Assembly (NCBI GenBank): GCA_038502055.1
Contig: JAXRKN010000045.1
Coordinates: 2,688,501 to 2,752,500 of the forward strand
DNA length: 64,000 nt
Direction of reading: 5' to 3'
From: Tanytarsus gracilentus
Lineage: Eukaryota; Arthropoda; Insecta; Diptera; Chironomidae
Within the stretch, counting starts at the first letter, position 1. The number at the start of each line of letters is the position of its first letter. The translations under genes were made by a program, and so were the position numbers. Below are positions 14,717 through 26,959 of this stretch, piece after piece. The notes beneath the pieces were generated by a model, which was given only the letters and a program-made list of their open reading frames with translations, did no database searches and was not told the origin of the DNA.

Positions 14717-15454
14717 TAGAGTTTCTCAAATGCCCGGGTAATGAGATTTTGTCCTACCCGGGAAAAAAAATTTAATATTGGGGAGAATTTTTTAAAAAAA
14801 TACACCTATTTTTACTCAAATTTTCGTTAATCTTTACATCGAGCATTTTAAGTAACAGAAATAAAAGTTTTTTAAACAGAAAATGAATAGATTAAAAGAA
14901 ATATAAAAAGTTTAACGGAAATAGTTCTTAAGGAACATTACACAGTGAAGGTCTGACATTCGAGTTCTAGCCTTTGTTACAATTTCTCCAGCCTCTAAAA
15001 ATGCCCTCTATGAAGTAACTGATGTTGCCTAAATCGTTAGTAAAGCTTTAAACAATCGGTCCAAAATTGGAGATATTTGTTTGAGTCTTCTTATGTCATC
15101 TCATGGCTATTTTTTTGTTGCACTTGCATATGATGTTTCAAAATACTTTTTTGAATTAAAAAATTTCACAAACGAATCTAAATTTATATAGGTAAACTAC
15201 CTTCTTGAGTCATGTAGTTTTGATAAGTGATAAAATTCATTGTAAACAAAACATTTTCAGGTATTGGTTTACACAAAACTTATAAAAAGCACTTATGGAG
15301 GAAGATTTTTTCAAAAAAAATTAAGAAAATTTTCTTCGAATTTTTTAATTTTTACCCGGGTAAGGGTAGAGCAATTTTCCGGGTATACCCGGGTAGTAAA
15401 ATTGACGGGCATACCCGGGTATACCCGTACCCGGGTTACCCGTGAGAAACTCTA
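14717..15454 (-). mobile_element. degenerate hAT-superfamily DNA transposon (738 bp)
   Basis: The ends are perfect 12-bp inverted repeats, TAGAGTTTCTCA at 14717-14728 and its complement at 15443-15454, flanked by an exact 8-bp direct duplication. Subterminal DNA at both ends is studded with CCCGGG-centred palindromes (starting at 14733, 14757, 15355, 15388, 15414 and 15430, with a variant at 15379), which stand out in this AT-rich window and may be transposase-binding sites. The interior keeps a decayed fragment of the transposase C-terminus on the minus strand, so this is an internally deleted copy of a once-coding element. The orientation given follows the coding remnant. Confidence 0.85.
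14935..15105 (-). pseudogene. hAT transposase C-terminal dimerisation domain remnant
   Basis: Translated on the minus strand, this reads ATSVTS, stop, RAFLEAGEIVTKARTRMS, DLHCVMFLK. It follows the conserved hAT dimerisation-region pattern ATS-x-x-S-E-R-x-F-S-x-A-G-x-I. The expected Glu before Arg is a stop codon, and another stop precedes ATS. The catalytic core and zinc-finger regions are absent from the 738-bp element, so this is not functional. It lies inside perfect terminal repeats and an 8-bp duplication, which independently point to hAT. Assignment rests on motif recognition, not a search. Confidence 0.75.
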
Positions 15455-15462
15455 CTAATCGT
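15455..15462. repeat. 8-bp target site duplication, right
   Basis: This exact repeat of CTAATCGT follows the right terminal inverted repeat of the hAT element and matches 14709-14716. Confidence 0.85.
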
Positions 15463-18400
15463 TTTCAATAGAAAATAAATTTCCATTAAATTCGTTAAAT
15501 GTCAACAAAAACATTTCGAGAGACAAAAAAATTCAAATTTCCTTCCACATGATTGCAAACGTCGCGTATATCATGAGGATGGTTACAATAAGTTGATCAT
15601 TAATCATTTTATGTATCGTGTTCATCATAAAGTACTTTCGATTTATTTTTCTCCCTCACGGAATGAAAGTCGCGCAGAAAAAAATGCAACGACAGCAAGA
15701 AAACTTTCTTCTATCTTAGTCGGACATAAATCTTAATTAGACAGCAAGTGATTAACTCGATTAGTGAAATTCTGATTGCTGTGAAAATGAAAATTGTCCT
15801 TTATTTATGTGACTGAACTGTAGGCGAGGCTATTTTGACAAGAGACTGTTTACCATTTAATTAAAATTAAATACTTTTGCATCTCTCTCCCGTTGCTACA
15901 AAAGTCGATGAATTTGTATTAATTAAAATGGAATTTGCTAAGTTTTTTTCCTACAGGATTTTTTCAAGTGGATTTATTTGCTCTTATTTTAATGACATTT
16001 TCATTCTCTATCTGTCATCGAATGGTCCCTCAATTTTTTTTCAAATTATATTTTAATTATTTTTTTCTTTGGTGTTTTTTTGTGACCAGAATTTTTTTTG
16101 TAAATCTGTTTAAACTTCAACTGCACAACTCTCAAATACCTTTTTTCTTTCTCTAATTTTAAGGATTAACGCACTTCATCATTTTTTTGCTGAATTTTTT
16201 AATTTCAATTTTGATGAACGTCTGCGGCGATTAAATGACAAAAAAATTGTGAGTATGCAGCCCATCACGCGTTGCGATAATTTTTTTGTATGTTTTTATA
16301 GGGAGAAATTACGGGTAAAATTTACAGAATTTTTTATGAGAAAAAAATATTTTTCACGTCATTTAAAGATTAAAAAATTTCAAAACTCTAAAAATTTGTT
16401 ATGAAATAAATTTCAACTAATTAAAATCCTCAATTGCTATTATTACATTCGAAAAAAATATCATAATAAAAAAAATCCATGCGCACCCCTCGAAGTTTTA
16501 GTAACTCTTTTTTTTTTCATTAAACTCCTTTAAGCGAATTGAAAAGAAGAAAGAAAATTGTTTATTGTTATTTATACATCCTTAATTCAATTTCTTCAAG
16601 CCTGAATTATTTTCCAAACTCGTTTTCTTCCAAAAGTTTTTTATTTCACCATTTATTAAGAGTAGTCCGTGGATGAGTAATATAAAAGGACATTAAACTC
16701 ATCTTTCACGCTTGTTATGCTTTGCTAGTTTTTACGCGATTTTTCAAAACCTGAAATTTTTCTAAATGACATGGGAATAAAAAGTCGCTCTTTGTGTCAA
16801 ATGAGGTGAAATGCATAAAAAATGGCATTTTGAAAAATATTTATGAAAAAAAAATTAACCCACAGAAAAAATGTCATCTCCATGTGCAACAGCGAAGTTT
16901 ATATTTTTAGAGGAAATTCAGCAGACGATATTTACACTTTAAAGTCTGATTAATGACTTTCTTCACTTCGTATACACATCATCATCATCTTACATACACT
17001 CACGATTTAAATTCATGCAAAATCAGCGCAATTTCTCTCTTTATCTTCCTTGCTTTGAGAGCTAAGCGAAGAGAGATGTTCTTAATGGTATTTTATGTCA
17101 TTTTTCATGCGACAACAGTCAAAGTCATCTGTACCTGATCTGATTGCATTTTTCTATATTTTAAAATCCTTTTCTATTTTCTGATCCTTTGTCGTTCGGT
17201 GAAAATGTATATGCGAATTTAATACTTTTATTCCCTTTTGAGGATTTCTCTCTTTTATTTTGTCAAAACGCGACTGAGATAATGGAAAAAGTTATTGAAA
17301 AAAATCTGTTGATATTGATTTTATGGCGTCACTTCATTTGTTTAAATTATCTATGTCGTGAGGCTTATTAAATTTTAAATTTCTGTGAATGAATTGAGAT
17401 TTTGGGTTAAGTCAATTATTGTAGAGTAATTTGTAGAGCATCATAAATATTCTAAAATAACCAAAAATTAACAAACATTTTAAAATCTTCATGGATTTAA
17501 ACTATTCAAAGTGTCCCACCCCTTAAAAATTTTATAACCTTCAATGTTTTTTAAATTTTCGTTCATTGCTCTTCTCAATAATTAGAGAAACGAAATATTT
17601 TCATCCTAACGGGATTTAAATGCCTCCAAACTCATCAATAAATGAATGAAATATTAAAACGATTATGACAAAGCTTCTCTCTCACCCTCTTGAAGCAAAA
17701 AAATTACATGAAAAAATCTCAAATTTCTTTCATAACTTCGACATCAAAGGGAATGAGATCAACACGTTTCTTTGTCTAATTTGTGGCCTCAAATAACATC
17801 ATCCACATCTCGCTTTATATTAGATGCGGATGTAGGATTTATTAGATCTAGAAATGCACAGCAGAAATTTGAAGGAAATTTCAATTCATTCTTTATTCAC
17901 GCATCACAATGGATCGCGAGCATCTCTCAAAGGTAATAAAAGGGAGAAGATATAAAAAATTCCCGAAATCATTCACATTCAAATTAGAATTACTTGGATT
18001 ATTATTTAAAAAAAGATGATTTTTTATGTTCCCCTCTAAACAATGTAAGACGCAGCGTCTTGATGACAACTAGGTAGGTATAGCGAGTACAAATTTTAAA
18101 GATATTTAAAAAAGAGATTTTCAGAGCACGAATAGAAATTAATTACGCATTCTTCATTCTCGCACGCTGGTTAGCAGCGGGTGATTGAGGAAGCAATAAA
18201 TTTTTTTATTCAAAATTCGCCGCTTTGCATTTTTATGAAATTGTTTTTAAATATTTTTCCATTCACGGTGAATCATCGGCAGATGCTATAATTTAGAATA
18301 AAATTTCCTATAATTATTTTTTAACAATTGCTTTATATTTAAATAGGTCATGATTAAATTTTTTATTGAATGAATGATTTTTTGGCTTACGCATAAGAAT

Positions 18401-20853
18401 TAGCTTGAAAATTGATAGATTTTTGAGGACGCGTAAAAATGTTTTGAGGGCGTTTGCAAGGCGTGGACGATTGAAATTTGAAATGAATTAAGGCGGAATA
18501 TTTAAAAATATTTTCTCTTCCAAATATTCAAGGGTTGTTTTTCCAGTTAAACTTCTTATTAGAAGTTATGGGATAATTTAAAGCTCATTAGCATCACATG
18601 AGTTAATTTTTTACGCAAACTGGATTTTTGATGGATGAGACGAAAAAGTGACAAATTGAGTGCCTCAATTGAATGAATTCGAGAAAGGTGGAAATTTTAT
18701 GAGTTCACACGTTTGAAAGGGAAGAAATATGCAAATCATCATCACTCGATGTTGACGAAATTTAAAGATTAATGAACACATACCAGCCTCTATAATTATT
18801 TTGTCATTTGTTCCTTTTTCTCGAATGATTAGGAATCTTTTATGGTCGTGTGTAAACTCTCAACATAATCATTATTACAGTGCTGCTCCTTTTGCTGCCA
18901 TTTAACCACTGAAAATGATCAAAACAAAAACCAGTTGAAAGACACTTTAATACGTTCTCCAGGGGTCATTAAAAATCCCTTTCCATATACATGGTCATTT
19001 TTGTTAAAAATATAAAAGACGATAATTACTATCGTGTGTTAATTGATCATGGGTCGAATAAAGGGAGTGAACATAAAAATGTGACATCATCGTAAAAGAT
19101 TTAGAACAAAAATTTTATTGTAACTTGATGGAGATTAAATTTTTGAAATTTTAACGGATATTTTTAATTTTTGAGAGTTAAAATTTAACAAATTTTTATA
19201 TTTTAAATCTCACAGCTTGAAAAGTAAAATCAACTTTTGCTTTTAAAATTTCCGTTACAATTTCTAATGATACTTTTTAAAGCGATCAATTTCATGTTAA
19301 ATGTAGCATGACGCTTTATCGAAATGCAATTAACAAATATGTGACATTTCGATAGCTATAAAAGGGCATTATAAAGCAATAAAAGGATATTAAAAATTGC
19401 GAAAGCGGCGAAATTAAAAATATTTATTTTTTGAGTTATGCTGCTGTCGTCGTGTTGAGCATAAATAAAGCATGTTTGTGAAATTATCATAAAAATCTCA
19501 ACACTTGATAGCGATGTTTCCATATGCGTGATAAACACAGCATCGAAAGTGAGACGGCAAAAGTTGAGTGCAAGCGATATATTTATGATAATTTAATGTC
19601 GATCTCAATATTTTATTTTTAATGGGGTCGCTTTATGGGTTTTCTCCCTCCGCTCTGCAATGCCACTGCCATGTAATAATAATGTATCATCTTAGAAGAT
19701 GTAAATTATTGGGCTCTGGGATGCATAGATTTAGTTTTAGAGAGATTTCCTTCCTTTCACTTTCGCATGGCCCTCGTCGCCAACATTAAAATGGATATTT
19801 ATGAAAAATAAATAACGATAAATGGACTTCCATTATGTACTGTTCTCATCCGAGCGACGCATACTAAAGGATAGAAAAAATGAAAACTTTCCTTCGACAT
19901 TATAACCCTAACATGATGATTTGAGACTTTGTATGAAAATCTTATAAATAAAAATGCTATTAAAAAGAATAAATGCCTGAAGTTAGACCGTTATTTATTA
20001 AAGGATATTCGATCAATGAATTGCTGTTGATAAAAATATGAAATTGACCTCTTAAAGCATTGAGAATTTGCAGGTTAACGAGAAATAATTTATTTTATAC
20101 TCCAATGATTTAAATATTTCTAACTAACTGTCCTCCATTTTTTCACACACTTAATTAACCATATTAAAGATTTTGAATCTTCTGAAAACCAGATTTGTCA
20201 TGCAAAATATTCAAACATCTGCGAAAGAGTTCTCCACTATCCCTCAATATTTGTTTAACTCTTTGACTTATTTTAATTTCTCTTTGTTCATCAAACAGAA
20301 AATAGCAAACATGAATGCTAATTAAATCAGAATGCTAAACAAATAAAATCGCTTAGAAATTTTTAATTTGTTAGGAAATGTCATTTTACGTGTCACTGAC
20401 GCATCAAGTCGATTTTTTTTGTGCTGCTCGAACAAATTAAACAAATGTCATAATTCTTTTCATAAAAACGACATGCGGTGAATCTGAGTTAGATATTTAG
20501 GCCATCAACATTTTTGACATCGCTTGATATTTTTAATTAATAGAAGTGGCTATGATGGAAGTTATATGCGGTTGATAATGTTTTATCTCAATTTAGTAAT
20601 CAACAGTTTCACCCCTTTTCACCCATCACTCAGACACTCTTCAGAAAAAAAGTATCTCTCGAGGATCAATGAGTGTTAAGAGATTTTTAGCATAAAAAAA
20701 AGTATCAGATTTCTTTTTGTTTTAGATGAGGGTAGTTTAGGAATTATGTAACATAGACTTAAGGGATGAAAGTGGTATGAATTTTCTAGGTGTGATGTAA
20801 ACCTAATTTATTTTTTAAAAATTGATATCCATCAACATTTTCAGCTTCATCTT
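15463..20853. other. noncoding DNA, nothing recognised
   Basis: AT-rich sequence with short, low-complexity open frames. I found no conserved domain, paired splice sites, tandem array or inverted-repeat element in it by eye. Confidence 0.55.
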
Positions 20854-21003
20854 AAAAAATGTTTCAAAACCCACACGTGGGTGTTGCCGTGTAACCCACT
20901 TGTAACAGTTCAGTATTGGAAATGTAACATGGGGAAGTCCTATGAAGAAGCTTTGGAGAAGCCAAAAGGGAAGCCTTATGGAAAATATTTCTCAATTATG
21001 TTA

Positions 21004-21300
21004 CATTTCCCACTGTGTTTCATTTTCCATCATGTTCCATTTTCTATTGTGTTCCATTTTCCACTGTGTTCCATTTTCCACTATGTTCCATTTTCCACTG
21101 TGTTTCATTTTCCATTATGTTCCATTTCCCACTATGTTCCATTTTCCACTGTGTTTCATTTTCCATTATGTTTCATTTTCACCATGTTCAATTTTCCACT
21201 ATGTTCCATTTTCCACTATGTTTCATTTTCCACTATGTTCCATTTTCCACTGTGTTCCATTTTCCACTGTGTTCCATTTTCCACAGTGTTCCATTTTCAG
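21004..21300 (+). repeat. 17-bp minisatellite in copy 1
   Basis: Tandem units close to TTCCATTTTCCACTGTG repeat about 17 times with point variants (CTATG, TTATG, TTTCA). The unit is not a multiple of three, so all three plus frames stay open and yield Phe-His-Phe-Pro-Leu-Cys-like translations. These are artefacts of the repeat and not proteins. Confidence 0.85.
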
Positions 21301-21805
21301 ATCCATGCCAATCGATTCTTGGTCAAATTCCGAGTTCAACGAGGTACATGAAGCCATACTTTTAAAAAATGGACATTAGTGGCATTCCTTGGACACTCCT
21401 GGCCGGCCGTGACGGTCATTCTTCAAAAATCATCAATGCTAATCAATTCCTGATGCAATTACGAGTTCAACGAGGTACATGAAGCCATACTTTTAAAAAA
21501 TGGACATTAGGGGCACTACTGGCCGGCCGTGATGGACATTGGTAGCACTCCTGGCCGACTATGATAGACATTCCTCAAATATTATCAATGCCTTTCGATT
21601 CCTGATACAAATACGAGTTCAACGACATACATGAAGCCATATAACAGGAAATTTGTATGAAAAATGGCATTTAGGGCTGTCCATGGCACGACCTGTGGTC
21701 ATGACCCTCATAATTCCTAAAATGGCCGAATCTAAATTCATAGACCTACCATTTGGCGAAAACTAGAAGTCTCTAGCTATCTCAGGAGCCGAGATCTCGA
21801 TGGAA

Positions 21806-21836
21806 CAGACAGACAGACAGACGGACGGACGGACGG
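21806..21836 (+). repeat. GACA/GACG tetranucleotide microsatellite
   Basis: A short run of GACA units changes into GACG units just before the conserved right end of repeat copy 1. The same run is longer in copy 2 (about 24231-24270), so repeat number is one of the few differences between the two 3' segments. Confidence 0.8.
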
Positions 21837-21884
21837 AAATAGGCGCATATAAGTGTTACACCACTTCGTGGGTTACACTAAAAA

Positions 21885-23230
21885 TTCACTTACGCACTTT
21901 TACAACCGTTAAGTTATTTACACCCTTCTTGCGACCATTTAATGCCCACGCAAATGCCTCTCTTTTTAATAAACATGCATACAAATTTTCTTTAATTAAA
22001 AAATCTCTCTTCACCCTTTTTTAAAAATGCTGAAAATAGTCGCTGAGGGACATAATACCAGAAAATGATTTATAAGTCAAAAATTGAGAGGAGTTTTTTG
22101 TCTTGAGATTTTTTTTTCATAAACACAATATGGACCAATTAATAAGTCAGATAGAAAAAATTTTGAGAGGGCGAAAGGGTTGTACTATAATTTTTATGTT
22201 ATCAATGATATGCTTTCAACCCTTTAAACCGACAAAAAAAAGTGAGTGAGTTAGTGCTCACAAATTATCGTACGAAGATCATTAAAACTGCCTTCTGTTA
22301 ATGATCCAAAAAATCCGGCACACATTTCCTTTATATATTTTTTCATCTCGACGATATTCAATAAAGTAGCTCGCAAGAAGTCTAAAAACCCCGCAGATTC
22401 TTAATGTCTTTTTTTAATGATTTCGTATATTTTCGTCTCGGCTATTGTTCGAATAAAGGGTTGCTTAATGTCGTCCTTTTAATTATGCCTTGAGGCATTG
22501 ATATTGTTGTGACTTCGGAGAAAATAAAAAGTGAAAGTGTTTTCGAGATTTTTTAAGCATCGTTCCGTGAGCTAATTGATTGTTGCTTTAACCTCAAGAA
22601 AGTGGATAGATGAGATTGCAGTGAACCCTTGTTGTGACTAACAATTGCTGATGGGTGTAGTTTTGTTGCATGAGTCGGTGACTTGAAAATATTTTTGTTA
22701 AATTTTCAAATTTTCAAAAACCATAATTCACAATCTGAAATCATTAGCTTTCAATCACTTTCAACGATTGTTGATATGACACCTGATGATTGCTTTACAA
22801 GTTTCTCAATCATGAAACTTTCATCTCAATTTTCCTTTTGTCTCTTTTCAAAGTATTTTTCTCACTTACTTGCTCCTATCAATAACCATCATCTTTCGAT
22901 TAATCTTCAACTTTTAATTACAGTTTCTCTCTGCACCCTCGTTCACAAACGAATGAAAGTTGTCGAAAGAACATCAATAAAAATAATTAGAGAAAGTTTT
23001 CGTGCTCACTCTGACATTAAGATATAATTTATTTATCAAAGAATTTGATGACTTTTGTCACAAAAGATACTTCGGCATCATCAAATCGAGAGGAATTTTT
23101 CTCTCTCTTTATATTCCACCCCAAACTTGTTGAGAGCACTCAGAATATGAAGATAACATAACGTGTTGGCTCTTTGTCGCCTGAAGAACAATTAATAGCC
23201 GACGCTGCGATCATTAGATGAGCAAGAGAA
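21885..23230. other. unique noncoding DNA between the two repeat copies
   Basis: About 1.3 kb separate the two repeat copies. It contains only short AT-rich open frames, including one of 114 codons at 22683-23027 with no recognisable motif. No element is apparent. Confidence 0.5.
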
Positions 23231-23333
23231 AAAAAATGTTTCAAAACCCACACGTGGGTGTTGCCGTGTAACCCACTTGTAACAGATCAGTATTGGCTTC
23301 CCCTTTGGCTTCCCCTTCTGGCCTCCCCTTTTG

Positions 23334-23460
23334 GCTTCCCAAAAATGGCTTCCCAAAATGGCTTCCCAAAATGGCTTCCCAAAATGGCTTCCCAAAAATG
23401 GCTTCTCAAAAATGGCTTCGCAAAATGGCTTCCCAAACTGGCTTCCCAAAATGGCTTCCC
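23334..23460 (+). repeat. 13-14-bp minisatellite (CTTCCCAAAATGG)
   Basis: About nine tandem units close to CTTCCCAAAATGG, with 1-bp length variants, occur only in repeat copy 2. Open frames through it on both strands (Gly-Ser-His-Phe- or Met-Ala-Ser-Gln-like) are repeat artefacts. Confidence 0.85.
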
Positions 23461-23462
23461 AC

Positions 23463-23818
23463 TGTGTTTCGATTGTGTTTTATTTTCCATTGTGTTTCAT
23501 TTTCCACTGTGTTCCATTTTCCATTGTGTTCCATTTTCCATTGTGTTTCATTTTCCATTGTGTTTCATTTTCCATTGTGTTTCATTTTCCATTGTGTTTC
23601 ATTTTCCATTTTGTTTCATTTTCCACTGTGTTCCATTTTCCATTGTGTTTCAATTTCCATTGTGTTTCATTTTCCATTGTGTTCCATTTTCCATTTTCCA
23701 TTGTGTTCCATTTTCCATTGCGTTTCATTTTCCATTATGTTCCATTTTCCATTGTGTTTCATTTTCCATTGTGTTCTATTTTCCATTGCGTTCCATTTTC
23801 CACTGTGTTCCATTTTCA
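23463..23818 (+). repeat. 17-bp minisatellite in copy 2
   Basis: About 21 units close to TTCCATTTTCCATTGTG, the same family as 21004-21300 but dominated by the CATTGTG variant. A partial unit near 23692 breaks the register. Confidence 0.85.
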
Positions 23819-24319
23819 GATCCATGTTCCTGTAAATGTTAATGCTTCCTTGTTGGGGCGGCCTTAAAAACTCTGCTAATTTCTGTGAATTAGTTAACGA
23901 GGTACATGAAGCCATCTTTTAAAAAATGGACATTAGGGGCACTACTGGCCGGCCGTGTGGATTGGTGGCACTCTTGGATGGCCATGATAGACATTCCTCA
24001 AATATCATCAATGCCTTTCGATTCCTGATACAAATACGAGTTCAACGACATACATGAAGCCATATAACAGGAAATTTGTATGAAAAATGGCATTTAGGGC
24101 TGTCCATGGCACGACCTGTGGTCATGACCCTCATAATTCCTAAAATGGCCGAATCTAAATTCATAGACCTACCATTTGGCGAAAACTAGAAGTCTCTAGC
24201 TATCTCAGGAGCCGAGATCTCGATGGAACAGACGGACAGACAGACAGACGGACGGACGGACGGACGGACGGAAATAGGCGCATATAAGTGTTACACCACT
24301 TCGTGGGTTACACTAAAAA

Positions 24320-25167
24320 GGAAAGCAATTTTCGTGACACATTTTATGTTTGAGTTGTTAAAAAGTAGTTTTTATAGTGTTTGTCATCATAAGTGGACAT
24401 TTTGAGAGTGAGAGGACAATAAAAGATGAAATGGAAATGCGATTGGGGTGCTGAGATAAAAAGGAAATGAGAGAAAAAGCTGTGAATGTTACTTAAATGA
24501 GTATCATTGTAGTTTTTTCTATGAAATTATTATCTTTTTGCTCATATATGGAACTTCCGATGGTCAGTTTGCATTGTGTTAATAAAAATTTCAATAAATA
24601 TTCGGAGATAAGAGAGTGGAAATGAGCAAAATAAGAAAAAATGTAAAATGTGATTTGAAAAAATAATTTTAAGTTCTATTTTTTTTTATAAAAAACTATC
24701 AAATTTTTCTCTCTAAAAATTCAATAAAAAAAATCATCTCGAGAGGTTTTTAACGTATCAATTTGGCAAAATAAAAATAAATCAATTGTGAGCATAAAAA
24801 TAGGCGAAATGTGCAATAAATCGGGTTTTATTGTTTACACATCTTCCATATGCGGCTTTCTTCCCTCAAGCAGAATTTTTTATATCGTTATGATGAAGAC
24901 AGAAGACCTACAATTGCAATTTATTGATATCGACACACATTTTAATGTGATGAAACTTTTTGTCATCGGATGGAAATTTTTTCGCATGATTTTGCATTTT
25001 TCCACTTGCGGTTGAAATTGAAAGCTGTTGCACGCAATTTACAGTAATTTATGATATCAAGAATGTGAACAGGAAGTGATTATGGATTGTTTAGTGAATT
25101 TTATTTCGTAAATCGAAAGGATTTAAGTTAAATTTACTTTTTTTATTGAGATTTTGAGGAAGTTGAA
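24320..25167. other. noncoding DNA, nothing recognised
   Basis: An AT-rich spacer between repeat copy 2 and the tail of the retrotransposon, with no convincing coding signal. Confidence 0.5.
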
Positions 25168-25204
25168 ATTTATTTATTTATTTATTTATTTTATTTATTT
25201 ATTG
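25168..25204 (-). repeat. AAAT-repeat 3' tail of the LINE
   Basis: A run of TTTA units on the plus strand, with one irregular unit, equals an AAAT tail at the 3' end of the minus-strand retrotransposon, a form common in several LINE clades that lack plain poly(A). Confidence 0.65.
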
Positions 25205-25436
25205 ACTTTCGCGTACAATCAAGTGGTGCACGTAACCGTTTGGAAAATAGTTTTGAAAAAGATTATTGAAACTCGAAACAGTTGAAAAATTTGCGAGTAA
25301 GGTTAACAGTCGAAACAGGAAAAAGGAGAAAGGAGCTCAAATTGATGAATAGTCAATTGGTCGATAAATTGAAATGAAATTGAAATAGAAATTAATATTG
25401 TGAATTAGCAAAGTTTAAATGAGAATTAATGGAATT

Positions 25437-26956
25437 TTATCTCTTGAATGACCGCCGGTGGGTGTGGGTGGGTCGTAAATCTATGTTGTTGGGTGTGGTT
25501 AAGGGTCTCTGGGGGGGGTCGGACTTCCATGATTCTTCAGGGGGGAATGGTTTGGTTAGGTTTTCTTGGGCGGGAAGGGGGGGGGTACATGGAGATTGAA
25601 AAAATGGATGAAAGTTGAGCTGTCGATGGATCCATTGAATGATTTGATGATGAATTTGATATCGGCGATGCATCTGCGATTCTCGAGTGATTGCAGTTTA
25701 AGTTTTTCTTCATATGTCTTGTAGTCAATGTTGAGATTTTTATCATTGAAGAAATTGCGTGCCATGTAGATAAGAAACTTATGCTGAACTTTTTCTATCG
25801 ATTTTATGTGCGATATGCATGATGGAGACCAGACTGGACTAGCATATTCGAGCGTGGACCTTGTTAACGATGCATAGAGTGTGACAACTGTTCGAGGATT
25901 ATGGAAGTCTCTTGAGTTTCTCATAATAAAGCCAAGAGTTCTTCTTGATCTTTTTGTGATATCCACTATATGATGAGAAAAAGTGCATTTTCCATCGAAA
26001 GTGACGCCCAGGTCGCGAGTGACATCTTTTCTTTCCAGGATTTTGCCATTAATTATATAGTCACTGCAGATGAATCTGATATTTCTTCTTGTAAAACTAG
26101 CGACGTAGCATTTTTCAACGTTAAGTGCTAGATTATTTTCACTTGAAAACCGAGAGAGTTGATCAAGATTCTCTTGTAGGGAGCGGGTGTCCTGATGAGA
26201 GTTTATTTCCATAAAGATCTTAATATCATCTGCATAGCAATTAAAATTAATCCCAACCACATCAGCGATGTCGTTAATGAAGAGAGTGAAAAGTATTGGA
26301 CCACAGTGCGAGCCTTGCACTACAGAGGAGGTAACATCCACTACCCGTGAGAGTGCGTCGCCAACTTGAACACGCTGCGTGCGTCCTTTCAAATAACTTG
26401 AGAACCAAGCTAGTGTTGTTCCGCTCACGCCCAGGTCTTCTAGTTTACATAATAAAATTGAGTGATCAACTTTGTCGAATGCCTTGCTGAAGTCAGTGTA
26501 TATCACATCAATTTGACCACCGGAATTTATAGCCTGCTGAATTCTCTCTGTGTAACCTATCAAGTTCGTTGTAGTTGAGCGACCTTTGAAGAAGCCATGC
26601 TGGTGAGGTGTAATAACATTTCTGAAATTTTCGAAGAGAGCATCAGCCATGATTGAATCAAGTACTTTAGCAACAATACTCATCTTCGAAATAGGCCTGT
26701 AGTTACGGACGTCATTTTGTGAGCCACCTTTATGGATAGGCACCACGAATGCTTGCTTCCATTTGAGAGGGACTACGCCATATAATAGAGATGTGTTGTA
26801 CAAAATGAAGAGAGGAAATGACAGAGCTCTCGCACACCGTTTGAATAGCTCCGGTGGTAAACCGTCCGGACCACAACTCTTCTTGGCATTGAGATTGGAG
26901 AGTTTAATGTAAATGTCTTCCAGGCTGATCTCCGTTTTGTTCCAACGGCAGGATGG
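25437..26956 (-). pseudogene. LINE ORF2 reverse transcriptase domain
   Basis: The open frame from about 26956 down to 25556 carries the RT hallmarks in order: SCGPDGLPPELFKRCA, KGGSQNDVRNYRPIS, TDFSKAFDKVDHS (motif A), QGSHCGPILF (motif B) and CYADD (catalytic motif C), followed by thumb-like sequence with SPVWSP. The catalytic Asp residues are present. A long homopolymeric C run on this strand (near 25573-25585) shifts the frame: the main frame stops at 25556 while plausible C-terminal coding (LPAQENLTKPFPPEE) continues in another frame to 25437. Upstream, the RT frame is cut off from the endonuclease start by an internal deletion and a stop. It is therefore inactive as it stands. Confidence 0.85.
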
Positions 26957-26959
26957 TAA

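Larger units (their letters stand above)
20854..21884 (+). mobile_element. non-autonomous minisatellite-bearing repeat, copy 1
   Basis: This is the first of two same-orientation copies (the other is 23231-24319). Both begin with a short A-run then TGTTTCAAAACCCACACG and end with TTCGTGGGTTACACTAAAAA. The word GTGTAACCCAC near the left end recurs inverted at the right end, and each end can fold (ACCCAC/GTGGGT on the left, GTGTTACACCAC/GTGGGTTACAC on the right). The body holds a 17-bp minisatellite, two spaced copies of a segment starting GAGGTACATGAAGCCAT, a unique segment shared with copy 2, and a GACA/GACG microsatellite. No transposase is present and the class is not clear. Flanking A-runs hide any target duplication. 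Confidence 0.7.
23231..24319 (+). mobile_element. non-autonomous minisatellite-bearing repeat, copy 2
   Basis: This has the same left and right ends as copy 1. The segment from about 24000 to the right end is almost identical to about 21590-21884 apart from microsatellite length. The middle differs: copy 2 adds a 13-14-bp array (23334-23460) before the 17-bp minisatellite (23463-23818) and has only one GAGGTACATGAAGCCAT segment. Near-identity of the ends with divergent repeat arrays suggests recent relatives whose internal satellites expand and contract quickly. Local duplication is possible, but different flanks favour separate insertions. Confidence 0.7.

Noticed and set aside
20881..21379. 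Overlapping long open frames (up to 156 codons) with Phe-His-Phe-Pro-Leu-Cys repeats
   Set aside because: They are translations of the 17-bp minisatellite in three frames; stop-free repeats give spurious ORFs.
22683..23027. 114-codon open frame between repeat copies
   Set aside because: Ser/Ile/Phe-rich composition typical of AT-rich noncoding DNA; no motif.
23192..23915. Open frames up to 194 codons on both strands
   Set aside because: Artefacts of the 13-bp and 17-bp minisatellites in repeat copy 2.
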